From contig CAZWIA010000033.1 in assembly GCA_964633955.1 (NCBI GenBank), positions 1-11,825 of the forward strand: a stretch of 11,825 bases of DNA, read 5' to 3'. Every line of letters starts with the position of its first letter. The stretch's first letter is position 1. Under the pieces are notes generated by a model. The model was not told the DNA's origin, did no database searches, and saw only the letters and a list, made by a program, of their open reading frames with translations. Below, piece by piece: positions 1 through 7,279 of this stretch. This DNA is from JAQBQQ01 sp964633955. Its GTDB lineage: Bacteria; Patescibacteriota; Gracilibacteria; Peribacterales; Peribacteraceae. Position numbers and translations under genes: made by a program.

Positions 1-26
1 TTTTCTTTCCCTTTCACTCCCTTTTT
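1..26 (+). promoter_or_regulatory. pyrimidine run before the first gene
   Basis: All but one of the 26 bases before the ATG at 27 are C or T, and there is no Shine-Dalgarno sequence. Similar runs precede the starts at 4236 and 8559. It may be a translation-initiation region that binds ribosomal protein S1, or the T-rich tail of an upstream terminator that lies outside the window. The sequence alone does not decide. Confidence 0.35.
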
Positions 27-1430
27 ATGGCAAGCATACGCTGGCGAGCCGGACCGGGTGCCGTGTTCGCCCTCCTCATCCTCTGCTCCGCCCTGCCCGC
101 TGAGGCTGCAAACCGCTACTGGGCTGGCGGTTCCAGTACCAACTGGGAAGGCGCGAACAACTGGGCATCCGTTCCTAAGGGCGCCGGTGGAGCTAGCATT
201 CCCGGCGCGAGCGACGTGGCTATCTTCAACAGCAGCGGCAGCACGGCCCGTATCCGCAGCACGGTGAACGTGGCCGGGCTGATCATTGCGCCCATCTTCA
301 CAGGCTCGGTGGTGCTGGGCACCGGGTCGCTCACGGTGGGAACATCCGGCGTGCGAGTAGGCAGCGGCAGACTCGTTGGCGGCAGCAACGCCGTGGCCAT
401 CGCCGGGTCATACACCCAGACGGGCGGCATCGTGACCGGCCTGCAGAGCAATCTCACCGTCTCCGGCAGCATCTCCATCACTAAGGGGAGCAGTTCGCCG
501 TTCTCCACGTTCACGTCCACGGGCACCATCACGCTGGATGGCTCGGCGGATCAGAACTTGACCATTGGCAGCACCGTGACCAGGACGCTCAAGAACCTGG
601 TGCTCCAGAATTCCGGCGGCGACACCAGTGACGACATTGTGGTAGACGTGAGCGGCGGCCTGAACCTGTCCGGCTCCCTCACCATCACTCTGGGCAACCT
701 AGACATGGCCACCAACAGCCAGACGCTGGTAGTGGATGGCAACGTGTCCGTGGCCAGCGCGGCACAAGCAACCCTTACCGCCGGCAGCGCGCAAAGCATC
801 TACGTGGGCGGCAACTGGTCGCTGGGTACCTTGGCCACCTTCACGCCTGCGACTTCCACGGTGATCCTGAAGGGCGGCAGCCAGACGCTTACGGGTTCCA
901 CTACGTTCTACAACCTGTCCAAGACGGTCACCTCCAGCGCCACGCTCTCCTTTGGCGCCGGATCCACCACCACGACCACCAATGCCCTCACTCTACAGGG
1001 AGCTTCCAGCAACCTGCTCTCCCTGCGTTCCACTTCCGCGGGCACGGCGTGGAACATCGTGCCGCAGCAGTCACGCACCGTGGGCTACCTGGACGTGAAG
1101 GACAGCAACAACACCTACGTGACCATCACTTGCACGGACACTTGCACGGACTCCGGCAATAACACCAACTGGACGTTTGCCACGTCCTCCGCCAGCTCCG
1201 GCGGCGGAGGCAGTAGCGGAGGGAGCGGGGGCGGCAGCCGGCGCACGGCGGCCGTGCAGGCCGGTCATGTGCCAAACGTCCCATCGGCTACCCATAGCCA
1301 GGTGACCAAGCCTGCAACGAACAACAGCGTGGCGCCCGCCACGCGCGCGGCGCTCCGCAGGGCCGCTCGGCTCGCGGCACAGCAGCGGATGCTGCAGCGC
1401 CGGAACGCCCGCTCGCAACGCGGCAATTGA
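27..1430 (+). CDS. secreted beta-strand repeat protein with Arg-rich C-terminal tail
   Basis: 467 residues, specific function unknown. The N-terminus is a clear Sec signal peptide: Arg at 5 and 7, a hydrophobic core at about 12-23, and likely cleavage after A27 or A28 (PAEAA). Mature residues 29-50 carry an NRYWAGG...NW...NNWA motif, which I recognise from many secreted CPR and Bacteroidetes proteins. Residues 60-350 are short alternating G/S/T/V/I/L strands (GSLTV, GSVVL, QTLVVDGNV, GSQTLTG) that suggest a parallel beta-helix or filament-like passenger. The only mature cysteines are C369 and C373, created by a four-codon tandem duplication. A Gly/Ser linker (387-404) leads to a basic tail (405-467) with nine Arg in the last 30 residues. 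No LPXTG motif or C-terminal membrane helix is visible. The start ATG at 27 follows a pyrimidine run and is fixed by the signal peptide. The protein probably acts outside the cell; adhesion or wall binding is only a guess. Confidence 0.85.
   Translation: MASIRWRAGPGAVFALLILCSALPAEAANRYWAGGSSTNWEGANNWASVPKGAGGASIPGASDVAIFNSSGSTARIRSTVNVAGLIIAPIFTGSVVLGTGSLTVGTSGVRVGSGRLVGGSNAVAIAGSYTQTGGIVTGLQSNLTVSGSISITKGSSSPFSTFTSTGTITLDGSADQNLTIGSTVTRTLKNLVLQNSGGDTSDDIVVDVSGGLNLSGSLTITLGNLDMATNSQTLVVDGNVSVASAAQATLTAGSAQSIYVGGNWSLGTLATFTPATSTVILKGGSQTLTGSTTFYNLSKTVTSSATLSFGAGSTTTTTNALTLQGASSNLLSLRSTSAGTAWNIVPQQSRTVGYLDVKDSNNTYVTITCTDTCTDSGNNTNWTFATSSASSGGGGSSGGSGGGSRRTAAVQAGHVPNVPSATHSQVTKPATNNSVAPATRAALRRAARLAAQQRMLQRRNARSQRGN
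1128..1151 (+). repeat. 12-bp perfect tandem duplication inside the coding sequence
   Basis: ACTTGCACGGAC at 1128-1139 is repeated without change at 1140-1151. It is aligned to codons, so it duplicates Thr-Cys-Thr-Asp and gives the mature protein its only two cysteines, spaced CxxxC. Confidence 0.95.
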
Positions 1431-1447
1431 TCCGTTTGCCAGCACGG

Positions 1448-1484
1448 AACAGGAAGCGGCTCCCATCCGGGGGCCGCTTCCGTT
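1448..1484. terminator. strong hairpin between convergent genes, probable terminator
   Basis: GGAAGCGGC (1452-1460) pairs perfectly with GCCGCTTCC (1473-1481). The stem continues inward with one T-G and three C-G pairs to a four-base loop (1465-1468), and outward by three pairs past a bulged A at 1451. Only TTT follows on the plus strand and the minus-strand tail is weak, so the T-tract is short. It starts 18 bp past the stop of the secreted-protein gene and about 100 bp past the end of ligA on the other strand, a good place for a shared bidirectional terminator. Confidence 0.7.
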
Positions 1485-1579
1485 TGGGGAGGGTGACAGG
1501 GGCGGAGATGCCGGAAAGGGCTGCAAGGCTGCTCACAGCCGTGCCGCCGCCGTTCCCGTGTATCCCGCCGTTCTCCTGC

Positions 1580-3742
1580 TCAGCGTTCCATCATCGTCTT
1601 GAACTTTGCCTCATCAATGATCGGGACGTTTAGCGCCTTTGCTTCCTCCAGCTTGGAGCCAGGTGCGTCTCCGGCCAGGACGTAGTCCGTCTTTTTGCTG
1701 ACTGATCCGCTCACCTTGCCGCCGCGGTCTTTGATCATCGCCCGCGCTTCCTCGCGTGTTAAGGTTGGCAACGTCCCCGTCAGCACGAACGTCTTGCCGG
1801 CAAAGACCTGCGGAGCTGAGGACTGTTCGGGCAGCAGGCAGAGGACGTTGGCGTCCGCAAGCTGCTCCAGCATCTCCTGGTGCTCGGGATCGGAGAACCA
1901 CTCCGTGAACGCCTGGGCGCTCGTCTCCCCTATGCCGTGGAGCGCATCGATCTGGTCGGCCGGCAGCACCAGCGCTGTCTTCAGCACGTCGTCTACAGTG
2001 ATCGCTTCCAGCTCCCTGGTGCCCCTCCCTTCTTCAAAGAGGGATGTCTGGGCGCCAAGTTCCTTCTTCTCCTCCATCGTTAATCTGCGGGTGGGCCACG
2101 GGAGACGGCGGGCCAGGATGTCCGCTGTCTCCCGCCCCACGTGCCGGATGCCCAGCGCAAAGAGGAAGCGGTCAATGGGGATCAGCCTGGCGCGCGTAAG
2201 CGCCTGAAGGAGGTTCTCCGCCTTCTTCTCCTTGAAGAGCGGCAGCTGGATGAGGTCTTCAAACGTCAGTGCAAAGAGATCCGCCGGGCTGTCCACAAAG
2301 CCGCCGCTGATGAGGTCTGCGATCGTCTCATCCCCCAGGCCCTCAATGTTGAACGCGTAGCGGGATGCAAAGTGCCGGATGCGCTCATGCTGCACGGCGC
2401 CGCAGTTGGGGTTGGGGCAGCGGGTAACCACCTCGCCTTCCGGCCGCAGCAGTGCCGTTCCGCAGCTGGGGCAGTTCTTAGGGTAGACGAACGGCTTGGT
2501 CTTCTTTGGTCGCAGGTTTGGGAGAACTTCCACTACTTCCGGGATGATGTCCCCGGCCTTCTGGACCACCACCGTGTCCCCCACGCGCACATGGAGCCGC
2601 GCGATCTCATCCTCATTGTGCAGCGTGGCCCGCGTGACGGTGGTGCCGGCCAGCTGCGTGGGCGTCAGGTGCGCCACCGGCGTGATGGCGCCCGTCCGCC
2701 CCACCTGCAGCACGATGTCCAGGACCTGCGCCGTTTTCTGCTCTGCGGGGAACTTATAGGCCCGCGCCCAGCGCGGGGCCTTGGCGGTGGAGCCCAGCTC
2801 GCGCTGCGTCCGCCGGTCGTTCACCTTCACCACGATGCCGTCGATATCGAACGGCAGGTCCTCGCGCCGCTCGCGGATGCCATCGTAGAAACGCTGGATC
2901 TCCCCCTGGTTCTGGGTCAGCAGATGGTCCCGCTGGACGGGAAGGTCGTGTTCGGCAAAAAAGCTCAGCAGCTCCGCCTGCGTCTTCACGCCAAAGGCGT
3001 CCGCGCTGCCGACATCCATGGCATAGCAGAACATGCGCAGGTCCCGGGATGCCGCCGCCTTGGGATCCAGCTGCCGCACCGTCCCGGCCGCGGCGTTGCG
3101 GGGGTTGGCAAACTTCTCCCCGTCGGACAGGTTTGCGTTCAGCTTTTCCAGTGCTGCCTTGGTCATGTACACCTCGCCGGAAATTTCCGTAAACGCAGGA
3201 GCGTGCTCCCGATCGGCCGAAACCCGGAAGGCCAGGGGAAGGGATTCGATCGTCCGCACGCTGTGCGTCACGTCCTCGCCCTCTATGCCGTTCCCCCGCG
3301 TCACCGCTCTGAGCAACCGATACGTCGTCTGCGATCCGTCCCTTGAGTCCTCCATTGCATACACCAGCGAGATATTCAGTCCGTCGATCTTCAGTTCGCA
3401 GAGGAAAGGAGACGGCGGCTCCTCACGCCCAATGAACCGCGCCATCATCTCCATCCACTCGGATAGCTCCTCCTGAGAGAACGCGTCAGTCAGGGATTCC
3501 TTGGGCGTCAGGTGGGGGACTTTGGGCAGGCGGCCATCCAGCGGCGCGCCCACTCTCTGCGTGGGGGAATCCGGCGTGATGAGGTCCGGGAATGCGATCT
3601 CAAGCCTGATCAGCTCCTGCTTGAGCGCATCCCGTACGTCCTCTGACACTTCCGACCGGTCCTCCGTGAAGTACGCCTTATTCAGGCGCCAGATCTCCTG
3701 GCGGAGCTTCAGGATGCGGTCGGCAGCAGCAGCTTTGTTCAT
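1580..3742 (-). CDS. ligA: NAD+-dependent DNA ligase LigA
   Basis: 720 residues. It seals nicks in DNA during replication and repair, using NAD+ to adenylate a lysine. Domain Ia is at about 1-60. The adenylation domain has the catalytic K118 in KIDG, then SGEVYM (188-193), NPRNAAAGTVRQLD (213-226), DGIVVKVN (301-308) and KAPRWARAYKFP (321-332). An OB fold follows, with VGRTGAITPVA at 347-357. Four zinc-ligand cysteines are C424, C427, C442 and C447. Helix-hairpin-helix motifs lie near 466-480, 527-544 and 597-615, and a BRCT domain at 646-718. The usual length is near 670; the excess is mainly an insertion at about 550-590 that contains QTSLF, a clamp-binding-like motif. In domain Ia several NMN-contacting residues differ from E. 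coli LigA. The ATG at 3742 is the only sensible start: the upstream in-frame stretch holds no start codon, and the domain begins where expected. There is no Shine-Dalgarno; a -10-like TACGAT lies six bases upstream. Confidence 0.98.
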   Translation of the reverse strand: MNKAAAADRILKLRQEIWRLNKAYFTEDRSEVSEDVRDALKQELIRLEIAFPDLITPDSPTQRVGAPLDGRLPKVPHLTPKESLTDAFSQEELSEWMEMMARFIGREEPPSPFLCELKIDGLNISLVYAMEDSRDGSQTTYRLLRAVTRGNGIEGEDVTHSVRTIESLPLAFRVSADREHAPAFTEISGEVYMTKAALEKLNANLSDGEKFANPRNAAAGTVRQLDPKAAASRDLRMFCYAMDVGSADAFGVKTQAELLSFFAEHDLPVQRDHLLTQNQGEIQRFYDGIRERREDLPFDIDGIVVKVNDRRTQRELGSTAKAPRWARAYKFPAEQKTAQVLDIVLQVGRTGAITPVAHLTPTQLAGTTVTRATLHNEDEIARLHVRVGDTVVVQKAGDIIPEVVEVLPNLRPKKTKPFVYPKNCPSCGTALLRPEGEVVTRCPNPNCGAVQHERIRHFASRYAFNIEGLGDETIADLISGGFVDSPADLFALTFEDLIQLPLFKEKKAENLLQALTRARLIPIDRFLFALGIRHVGRETADILARRLPWPTRRLTMEEKKELGAQTSLFEEGRGTRELEAITVDDVLKTALVLPADQIDALHGIGETSAQAFTEWFSDPEHQEMLEQLADANVLCLLPEQSSAPQVFAGKTFVLTGTLPTLTREEARAMIKDRGGKVSGSVSKKTDYVLAGDAPGSKLEEAKALNVPIIDEAKFKTMMER

Positions 3743-3748
3743 GAGGGT

Positions 3749-3754
3749 ATCGTA
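3749..3754 (-). promoter_or_regulatory. possible -10 box for leaderless ligA
   Basis: On the minus strand TACGAT (4 of 6 to TATAAT) is followed by six bases and then the ligA ATG. Transcription would start at or next to the start codon. The -35 at 17-bp spacing is poor (about 3 of 6), so support is weak. Confidence 0.25.
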
Positions 3755-3889
3755 CTGCGCGGCGGCCGTTCCATCTACCGGGAAGAGGTGCGGCCGGAGA
3801 GCTTCCGGTCGGCATTGCCAGCGTCTCCGCCTGAGACCATTGGCGCTGTTCCCATCCCGCGTCCCTCACCATTCCCTGTCAACGTCAAA

Positions 3890-3908
3890 GCGGTTGCAAT
3901 CACCTCCT
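3890..3908. other. 16S 3'-end-like (anti-Shine-Dalgarno) sequence
   Basis: ATCACCTCCT at 3899-3908 equals the conserved end of bacterial 16S rRNA, and the preceding GCGG-TTG resembles the GCGGCTGG that precedes it in 16S. On the minus strand this is AGGAGGTGAT, an ideal Shine-Dalgarno, but only a four-codon TTG frame follows it and ligA starts about 155 bp further on. It may be coincidence. Confidence 0.4.
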
Positions 3909-3913
3909 GAACG

Positions 3914-4177
3914 GTGAAGATACGGCCGATGCCGGTCTCCCTTGATCTCCAGGAACGCCTTGAGAAGATCGATCGCCAATTGGCCGATCTGCTGGTGGAG
4001 CGCATGGGCGTGTTTCAGGACGCTGTAGAGGAGGATGAGGAAGCGCTCTCCGCGGAGAACCTGGCTTCCGTGCTGGAGCAGTGGGATGAGCTGGCCGATG
4101 AACTGGGCTGGAGCCCCGCGCTGGCGCAGCGGGCGTGCCGGGCGCTCAATGACCTCTGCAAGGCGGGGGAGGAGTGA
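3914..4177 (+). CDS. small helical protein resembling AroQ-type chorismate mutase, probably without its activity
   Basis: 87 residues from GTG 3914, or 82 from the in-frame ATG at 3929; I cannot choose with confidence, since neither has a Shine-Dalgarno. The sequence LEKIDRQLADLLVERM (16-31) is very like helix 1 of AroQ chorismate mutase. After an acidic stretch (39-43), a helix-turn-helix ending LGWSPALAQRACRALNDLC resembles the last part of that fold. Against the E. coli enzyme, R28 is matched by R30, but R11 aligns with Q13 and K39 with D41, so prephenate formation looks unlikely. It could be a degenerate member used for dimerisation or binding, or an unrelated three-helix protein with chance similarity. 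It is acidic, cytosolic and has no membrane segment. It diverges from ligA and lies 58 bp before the large surface-protein gene on the same strand. Confidence 0.72.
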   Translation: MKIRPMPVSLDLQERLEKIDRQLADLLVERMGVFQDAVEEDEEALSAENLASVLEQWDELADELGWSPALAQRACRALNDLCKAGEE

Positions 4178-4235
4178 GCGAGCACTACCACCGCGTTCCG
4201 CTTTCTGCTACAACCAGCCTGCCCGTCTTTCCCTC

Positions 4236-7175
4236 ATGCCCGCCACCGTCCCGCCGGTCCGCCGTTCTCCCGTCCTCAGCGTGGTGGCGCTGGCCGTTGT
4301 GCTGGTTGGCATGGCGGCGTGGCTCTCCGGAGGAGGAGAACAGGCCGGCGGCCCGTTCCGCGCGCAGCTGATCGGGCAGGACACACTGCGGTTCTCCGCG
4401 GAGCAGATGGCCTGGGGCCAGCGGATCCCGGCGCGGCGGCGCACGCTCTTCACCTGCGGCCCCAGTCTGGGGACCGATCCGCTCTTTGGCCCGCGGCTGG
4501 CGGCGGACCGGAACATCTGGCTGTGGGGCTTCCTGTACCCCGGCCCGCAGGGGACGCCGGGGGACCGGGCGCACTGGCGGTACTTCTTCTCCCATAGGAT
4601 GTATGCGCGGCACGCGTCCTTGGCCAGGCGCAACCTCCTGCGCGGCTTTCCGGCGGAGGGCGGAGAGTTCTACCTCTACGCCGACCGGGCGGTGGACGTG
4701 CGGTGCGGGGTACCGGACAGCCGGATGGAGCTTGCCAGCGGCGATGTGCCGTTTGGCTCCTCGCCGCAGAACTGCCCCTGGCCTACGGACTTCTGCACCG
4801 CCGCCTGGCAGGATGGCGGCTGCTCCACACCCGTTCCGCCCGTTCCGCCTCCGGGCCGGGAGTACGTGACTGTGGGTGCCTGCGGCACCCCGCAGTGCAA
4901 CGGACTCTGCCGGCGGCTGATCCCGTCCCCCCCTCCGCCGGCGTCTGCCTCCACTTCTGTGCCCGGCTCGGCCCCGCCGCCCGCATCCTCTTCTTCCGCC
5001 GCCGCCAGCGTCCAGTCGTCCGTGGCGGTCACGCCGCCTGCGTCCTCATCCTCCGCGGAGGGCATGCCGGATCTGGTGATCACGCTGGATAACCACCCGG
5101 TCTCCACCTGGCCAACGGCTCTGAGCTACACGCTGACCGTACGCAACGCCGGCAGCGCGTCGGCGGACGCCTACACGGTGGTCGCCCAGCTGCCGGACGC
5201 GCCGGAGGCCGCGGGCCTGCGGCTCTCTGCCCAGAGCACCGCCGGCTGCACGCTGCTTCCCGGGGGCCGGATCCACTGCCCCGCTCCGGCGGGGCTGCAG
5301 CCCGGTCAGGTTCGTGGCTACCGCATTATCCTCCAAACCTCCGCCATCACGCCCTGCCAAGCGTTCCTCCTCACTACCGGCGCGGAGGTCCGCACGGAGC
5401 GGGACGCGTACCGGACCAACAATGGCGTGACGTACGCGCTGGAGCTCCTCTGCCCGGCCCCGGCCGGATCCAGTCAGGCCGCCGCCTCTTCCGCCGTGTC
5501 CAGTGATGCAGCCGGGCGGCAGCCGGCGGGGTGCGGGTCGGTCCTGTTCGGCGGGACGGTTACCACTGCCTGCCTCTACAAACTGCCGGAGAGCGCCTTT
5601 GAGCCATACGTGGTCAGCTACGCGCTGGAAGTGGATCCCACGCGCACGGGCGGGATAGATCCGCTGGTGGAGGCGCGCTTTTTGCCGGAATCCCTCGCCC
5701 TGCGGCCGGGCTACCTCTATGAGTACAGCAGCTACACCTCTCTCTCCTGCATGCCGGGCCAGGAAGAAGACGGCCGTGCCACGGCTGCCTGCCGGGACTG
5801 GGGCAGCGGCCGCCAGGGGCGGTACGTCTTCCAGTTGGTTCCGGGCGAGCAGTGCGCCTGGCAGACCGTGCGGGGGACGGTGAAGGTGCGTCTGGGAGAA
5901 GGGTTGGGGTTTGAGGGTATGGACAACCGGCCGCTCATCACCCTGCCGTTCAGTACCGAGGTCACCTGCGCCACGGCTTCCCGGGAGCGCCCGGAGCTGG
6001 AGATGACGATGGAAGCGCTGCCGCAGGCGCCAGCGCCGCCTGGCGTACCGGGGGTGCCCAACGCATCAGCGTACCGGGTGACCGTCAGGAACCGCGGCGC
6101 AGGTCCCGCCCAGAGCTGGGGGATGCAGTACCGCCTGCTGCAGGCAAGCTACACGGATGGCCATCCGCCGGTGATCTTTGATGAATTGACGTCTACTGCG
6201 CCGTACCTCCAGGGAATGCTGAGCTGTGGCAACGGCGCCTGCCAGGGTGGCATGCTGGAACCGGGCGCGCAGGTGCAGTTTGAATTCTGGGTGCAACCGG
6301 GCCGGAACTTTGACTTCTGCCGCGCGTTCACCAGTGAGATGCAGTTCCGCCTGACGGCCGCAGATCCGCCCCAATCCGCCGCCTATCCGTCGCCCGTGAC
6401 TGCTTCAACAGCCCACTCCTGCACAGCCGCATCCGCACCGGGAACCATAGCGCCGGTGGCCACGTTCCAGGCTGGATCGTTTGCGGTACGCAGTGTACGC
6501 GCCCTCTCCTTCCTGACGTCCGCGCCTGGCAACGTCTGCACGCTGGGGCCGGTACGGAGCGCGGCGCAGGCACTGAGTGTTGTGGACAACCTGAACACCA
6601 ACGTCAGCCCCGCCTTCCGCCTGGGGCTGGACGGGGCTCTTCCGGGGTTGCTTGAGGGAGCGTTCACGCTGGACGTTGCCGCCCCCTCTGTGGAGGCGTG
6701 TGAGTACACGCTCACCCTCCAGGATCCTGTCATCGGTTCACAGGCGGTGCGGGGTTCCAACCGCGACGCAGCGGGAGTGCCCCAGTCTCTGGTCTCCCAG
6801 GTCTTCGGCGTGCGCGCCACCGTCTATGGCTTGGAGCTCGCGCGCGGGATCGATCGGATCCGGCCCGGATCCACAATCGACTTTGGCGCCATTGTTGCCG
6901 GCCAGGCGGCGGAAACATCCTTCCTCATCACCAACGCCGGCGGACCGGACATTCCGGCCGTGGAGGCGCGGGTGGAAGCACCGGCAGGCTCGCCGCTGCG
7001 CGTGAATGCCCCTGCCCTCCCGCGCCCCCTCTCCGTTGGAGAGGCCGTGCCGGTCACGGTCAGGTTCGCGCCACAGGCGCCGGGGGCCTTCCAGGGCACG
7101 CTCACCTTCACGCTGGCGGAGGCGGGGTTTGAGCCGCTGACCTTCCTCGTGCGGGGGGTAGCCGTGGCGCCGTAA
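4236..7175 (+). CDS. membrane-anchored Cys-rich extracellular multidomain protein
   Basis: 979 residues from ATG 4236. The frame stays open upstream to 4035, but that overlaps the preceding gene, and 4236 puts a basic n-region (R9, R10) directly before a membrane helix (about 11-30). No signal peptidase site is clear, so it is probably an N-terminal anchor with the rest outside. Residues 70-228 form a Cys-rich module (C74, 157, 180, 187, 196, 216, 221, 225). A Pro/Ser/Ala linker (229-276) follows. Residues 277-406 resemble a DUF11/CARDB domain (MPDLVITLDNHP, YTLTVRNAGSASA), then a Ser/Ala linker at 407-428. Residues 585-700 repeat the CARDB style (YRVTVRNRGAGPA). The C-terminus, 866-977, resembles an ASH/choice-of-anchor domain (IDFGAIVAG, SFLITNAGG, VRFAPQAPG). 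I count 24 cysteines, an even number that suits disulfides. The start follows a pyrimidine run (4226-4235) without Shine-Dalgarno. Function unknown; likely surface or envelope. Confidence 0.85.
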   Translation: MPATVPPVRRSPVLSVVALAVVLVGMAAWLSGGGEQAGGPFRAQLIGQDTLRFSAEQMAWGQRIPARRRTLFTCGPSLGTDPLFGPRLAADRNIWLWGFLYPGPQGTPGDRAHWRYFFSHRMYARHASLARRNLLRGFPAEGGEFYLYADRAVDVRCGVPDSRMELASGDVPFGSSPQNCPWPTDFCTAAWQDGGCSTPVPPVPPPGREYVTVGACGTPQCNGLCRRLIPSPPPPASASTSVPGSAPPPASSSSAAASVQSSVAVTPPASSSSAEGMPDLVITLDNHPVSTWPTALSYTLTVRNAGSASADAYTVVAQLPDAPEAAGLRLSAQSTAGCTLLPGGRIHCPAPAGLQPGQVRGYRIILQTSAITPCQAFLLTTGAEVRTERDAYRTNNGVTYALELLCPAPAGSSQAAASSAVSSDAAGRQPAGCGSVLFGGTVTTACLYKLPESAFEPYVVSYALEVDPTRTGGIDPLVEARFLPESLALRPGYLYEYSSYTSLSCMPGQEEDGRATAACRDWGSGRQGRYVFQLVPGEQCAWQTVRGTVKVRLGEGLGFEGMDNRPLITLPFSTEVTCATASRERPELEMTMEALPQAPAPPGVPGVPNASAYRVTVRNRGAGPAQSWGMQYRLLQASYTDGHPPVIFDELTSTAPYLQGMLSCGNGACQGGMLEPGAQVQFEFWVQPGRNFDFCRAFTSEMQFRLTAADPPQSAAYPSPVTASTAHSCTAASAPGTIAPVATFQAGSFAVRSVRALSFLTSAPGNVCTLGPVRSAAQALSVVDNLNTNVSPAFRLGLDGALPGLLEGAFTLDVAAPSVEACEYTLTLQDPVIGSQAVRGSNRDAAGVPQSLVSQVFGVRATVYGLELARGIDRIRPGSTIDFGAIVAGQAAETSFLITNAGGPDIPAVEARVEAPAGSPLRVNAPALPRPLSVGEAVPVTVRFAPQAPGAFQGTLTFTLAEAGFEPLTFLVRGVAVAP

Positions 7176-7242
7176 GGCGCTTCCGGCTGCCGGATAGAGA
7201 ACGCCACCAGGGCCCACAATTCCGCTCCTGTCAGCAGATTCA

Positions 7243-7271
7243 TTGAGCTGGAAGCCAAATACTGCTATACT
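7243..7271 (+). promoter_or_regulatory. sigma70-type promoter of pilT
   Basis: TTGAGC (7243-7248, 4 of 6 to TTGACA), an exact 17-bp spacer, and TATACT (7266-7271, 5 of 6) preceded by TG to give an extended -10. Transcription would start near 7278, one to three bases before the ATG at 7280, so the mRNA would be leaderless. This is the clearest promoter in the window. The stretch from 7176 to 7242 holds only a small five-pair hairpin at 7182-7194. Confidence 0.7.
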
Positions 7272-7279
7272 ATCTTGAT

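Larger units (their letters stand above)
3743..3913. other. divergent intergenic region between ligA and the AroQ-like gene
   Basis: 171 bp that must hold the signals for two divergent genes. Visible structure: a seven-pair hairpin at 3792-3810 (CCGGA/TCCGG core, one G-T pair, five-base loop), and a sequence at 3890-3908 resembling the 3' end of 16S rRNA, which is a perfect but unattached Shine-Dalgarno on the minus strand. I found no convincing sigma70 promoter for the plus-strand gene. Confidence 0.5.

Noticed and set aside
2141..3346. Open frame of 401 codons on the plus strand
   Set aside because: Fully opposite ligA, whose protein is certain; the translation shows no recognisable domain.
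3885..3898. Leader peptide behind the minus-strand Shine-Dalgarno (TTG, four codons)
   Set aside because: The spacing is only three bases and the peptide would have four residues; no attenuator-like structure follows.
4035..4235. Upstream extension of the 979-residue protein
   Set aside because: It overlaps the preceding small gene in another frame, and its Arg/Trp-rich translation would bury the membrane anchor inside the protein.
4174..4371. Plus-strand frame of 65 codons with GTG overlapping the stop of the small gene
   Set aside because: The overlap looks like translational coupling, but the purine-rich sequence is too close to act as a Shine-Dalgarno and the frame overlaps the anchor region of the larger gene.
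7182..7194. Small hairpin after the 979-residue protein gene as a terminator
   Set aside because: Only five pairs with a three-base loop and no T-run after it.
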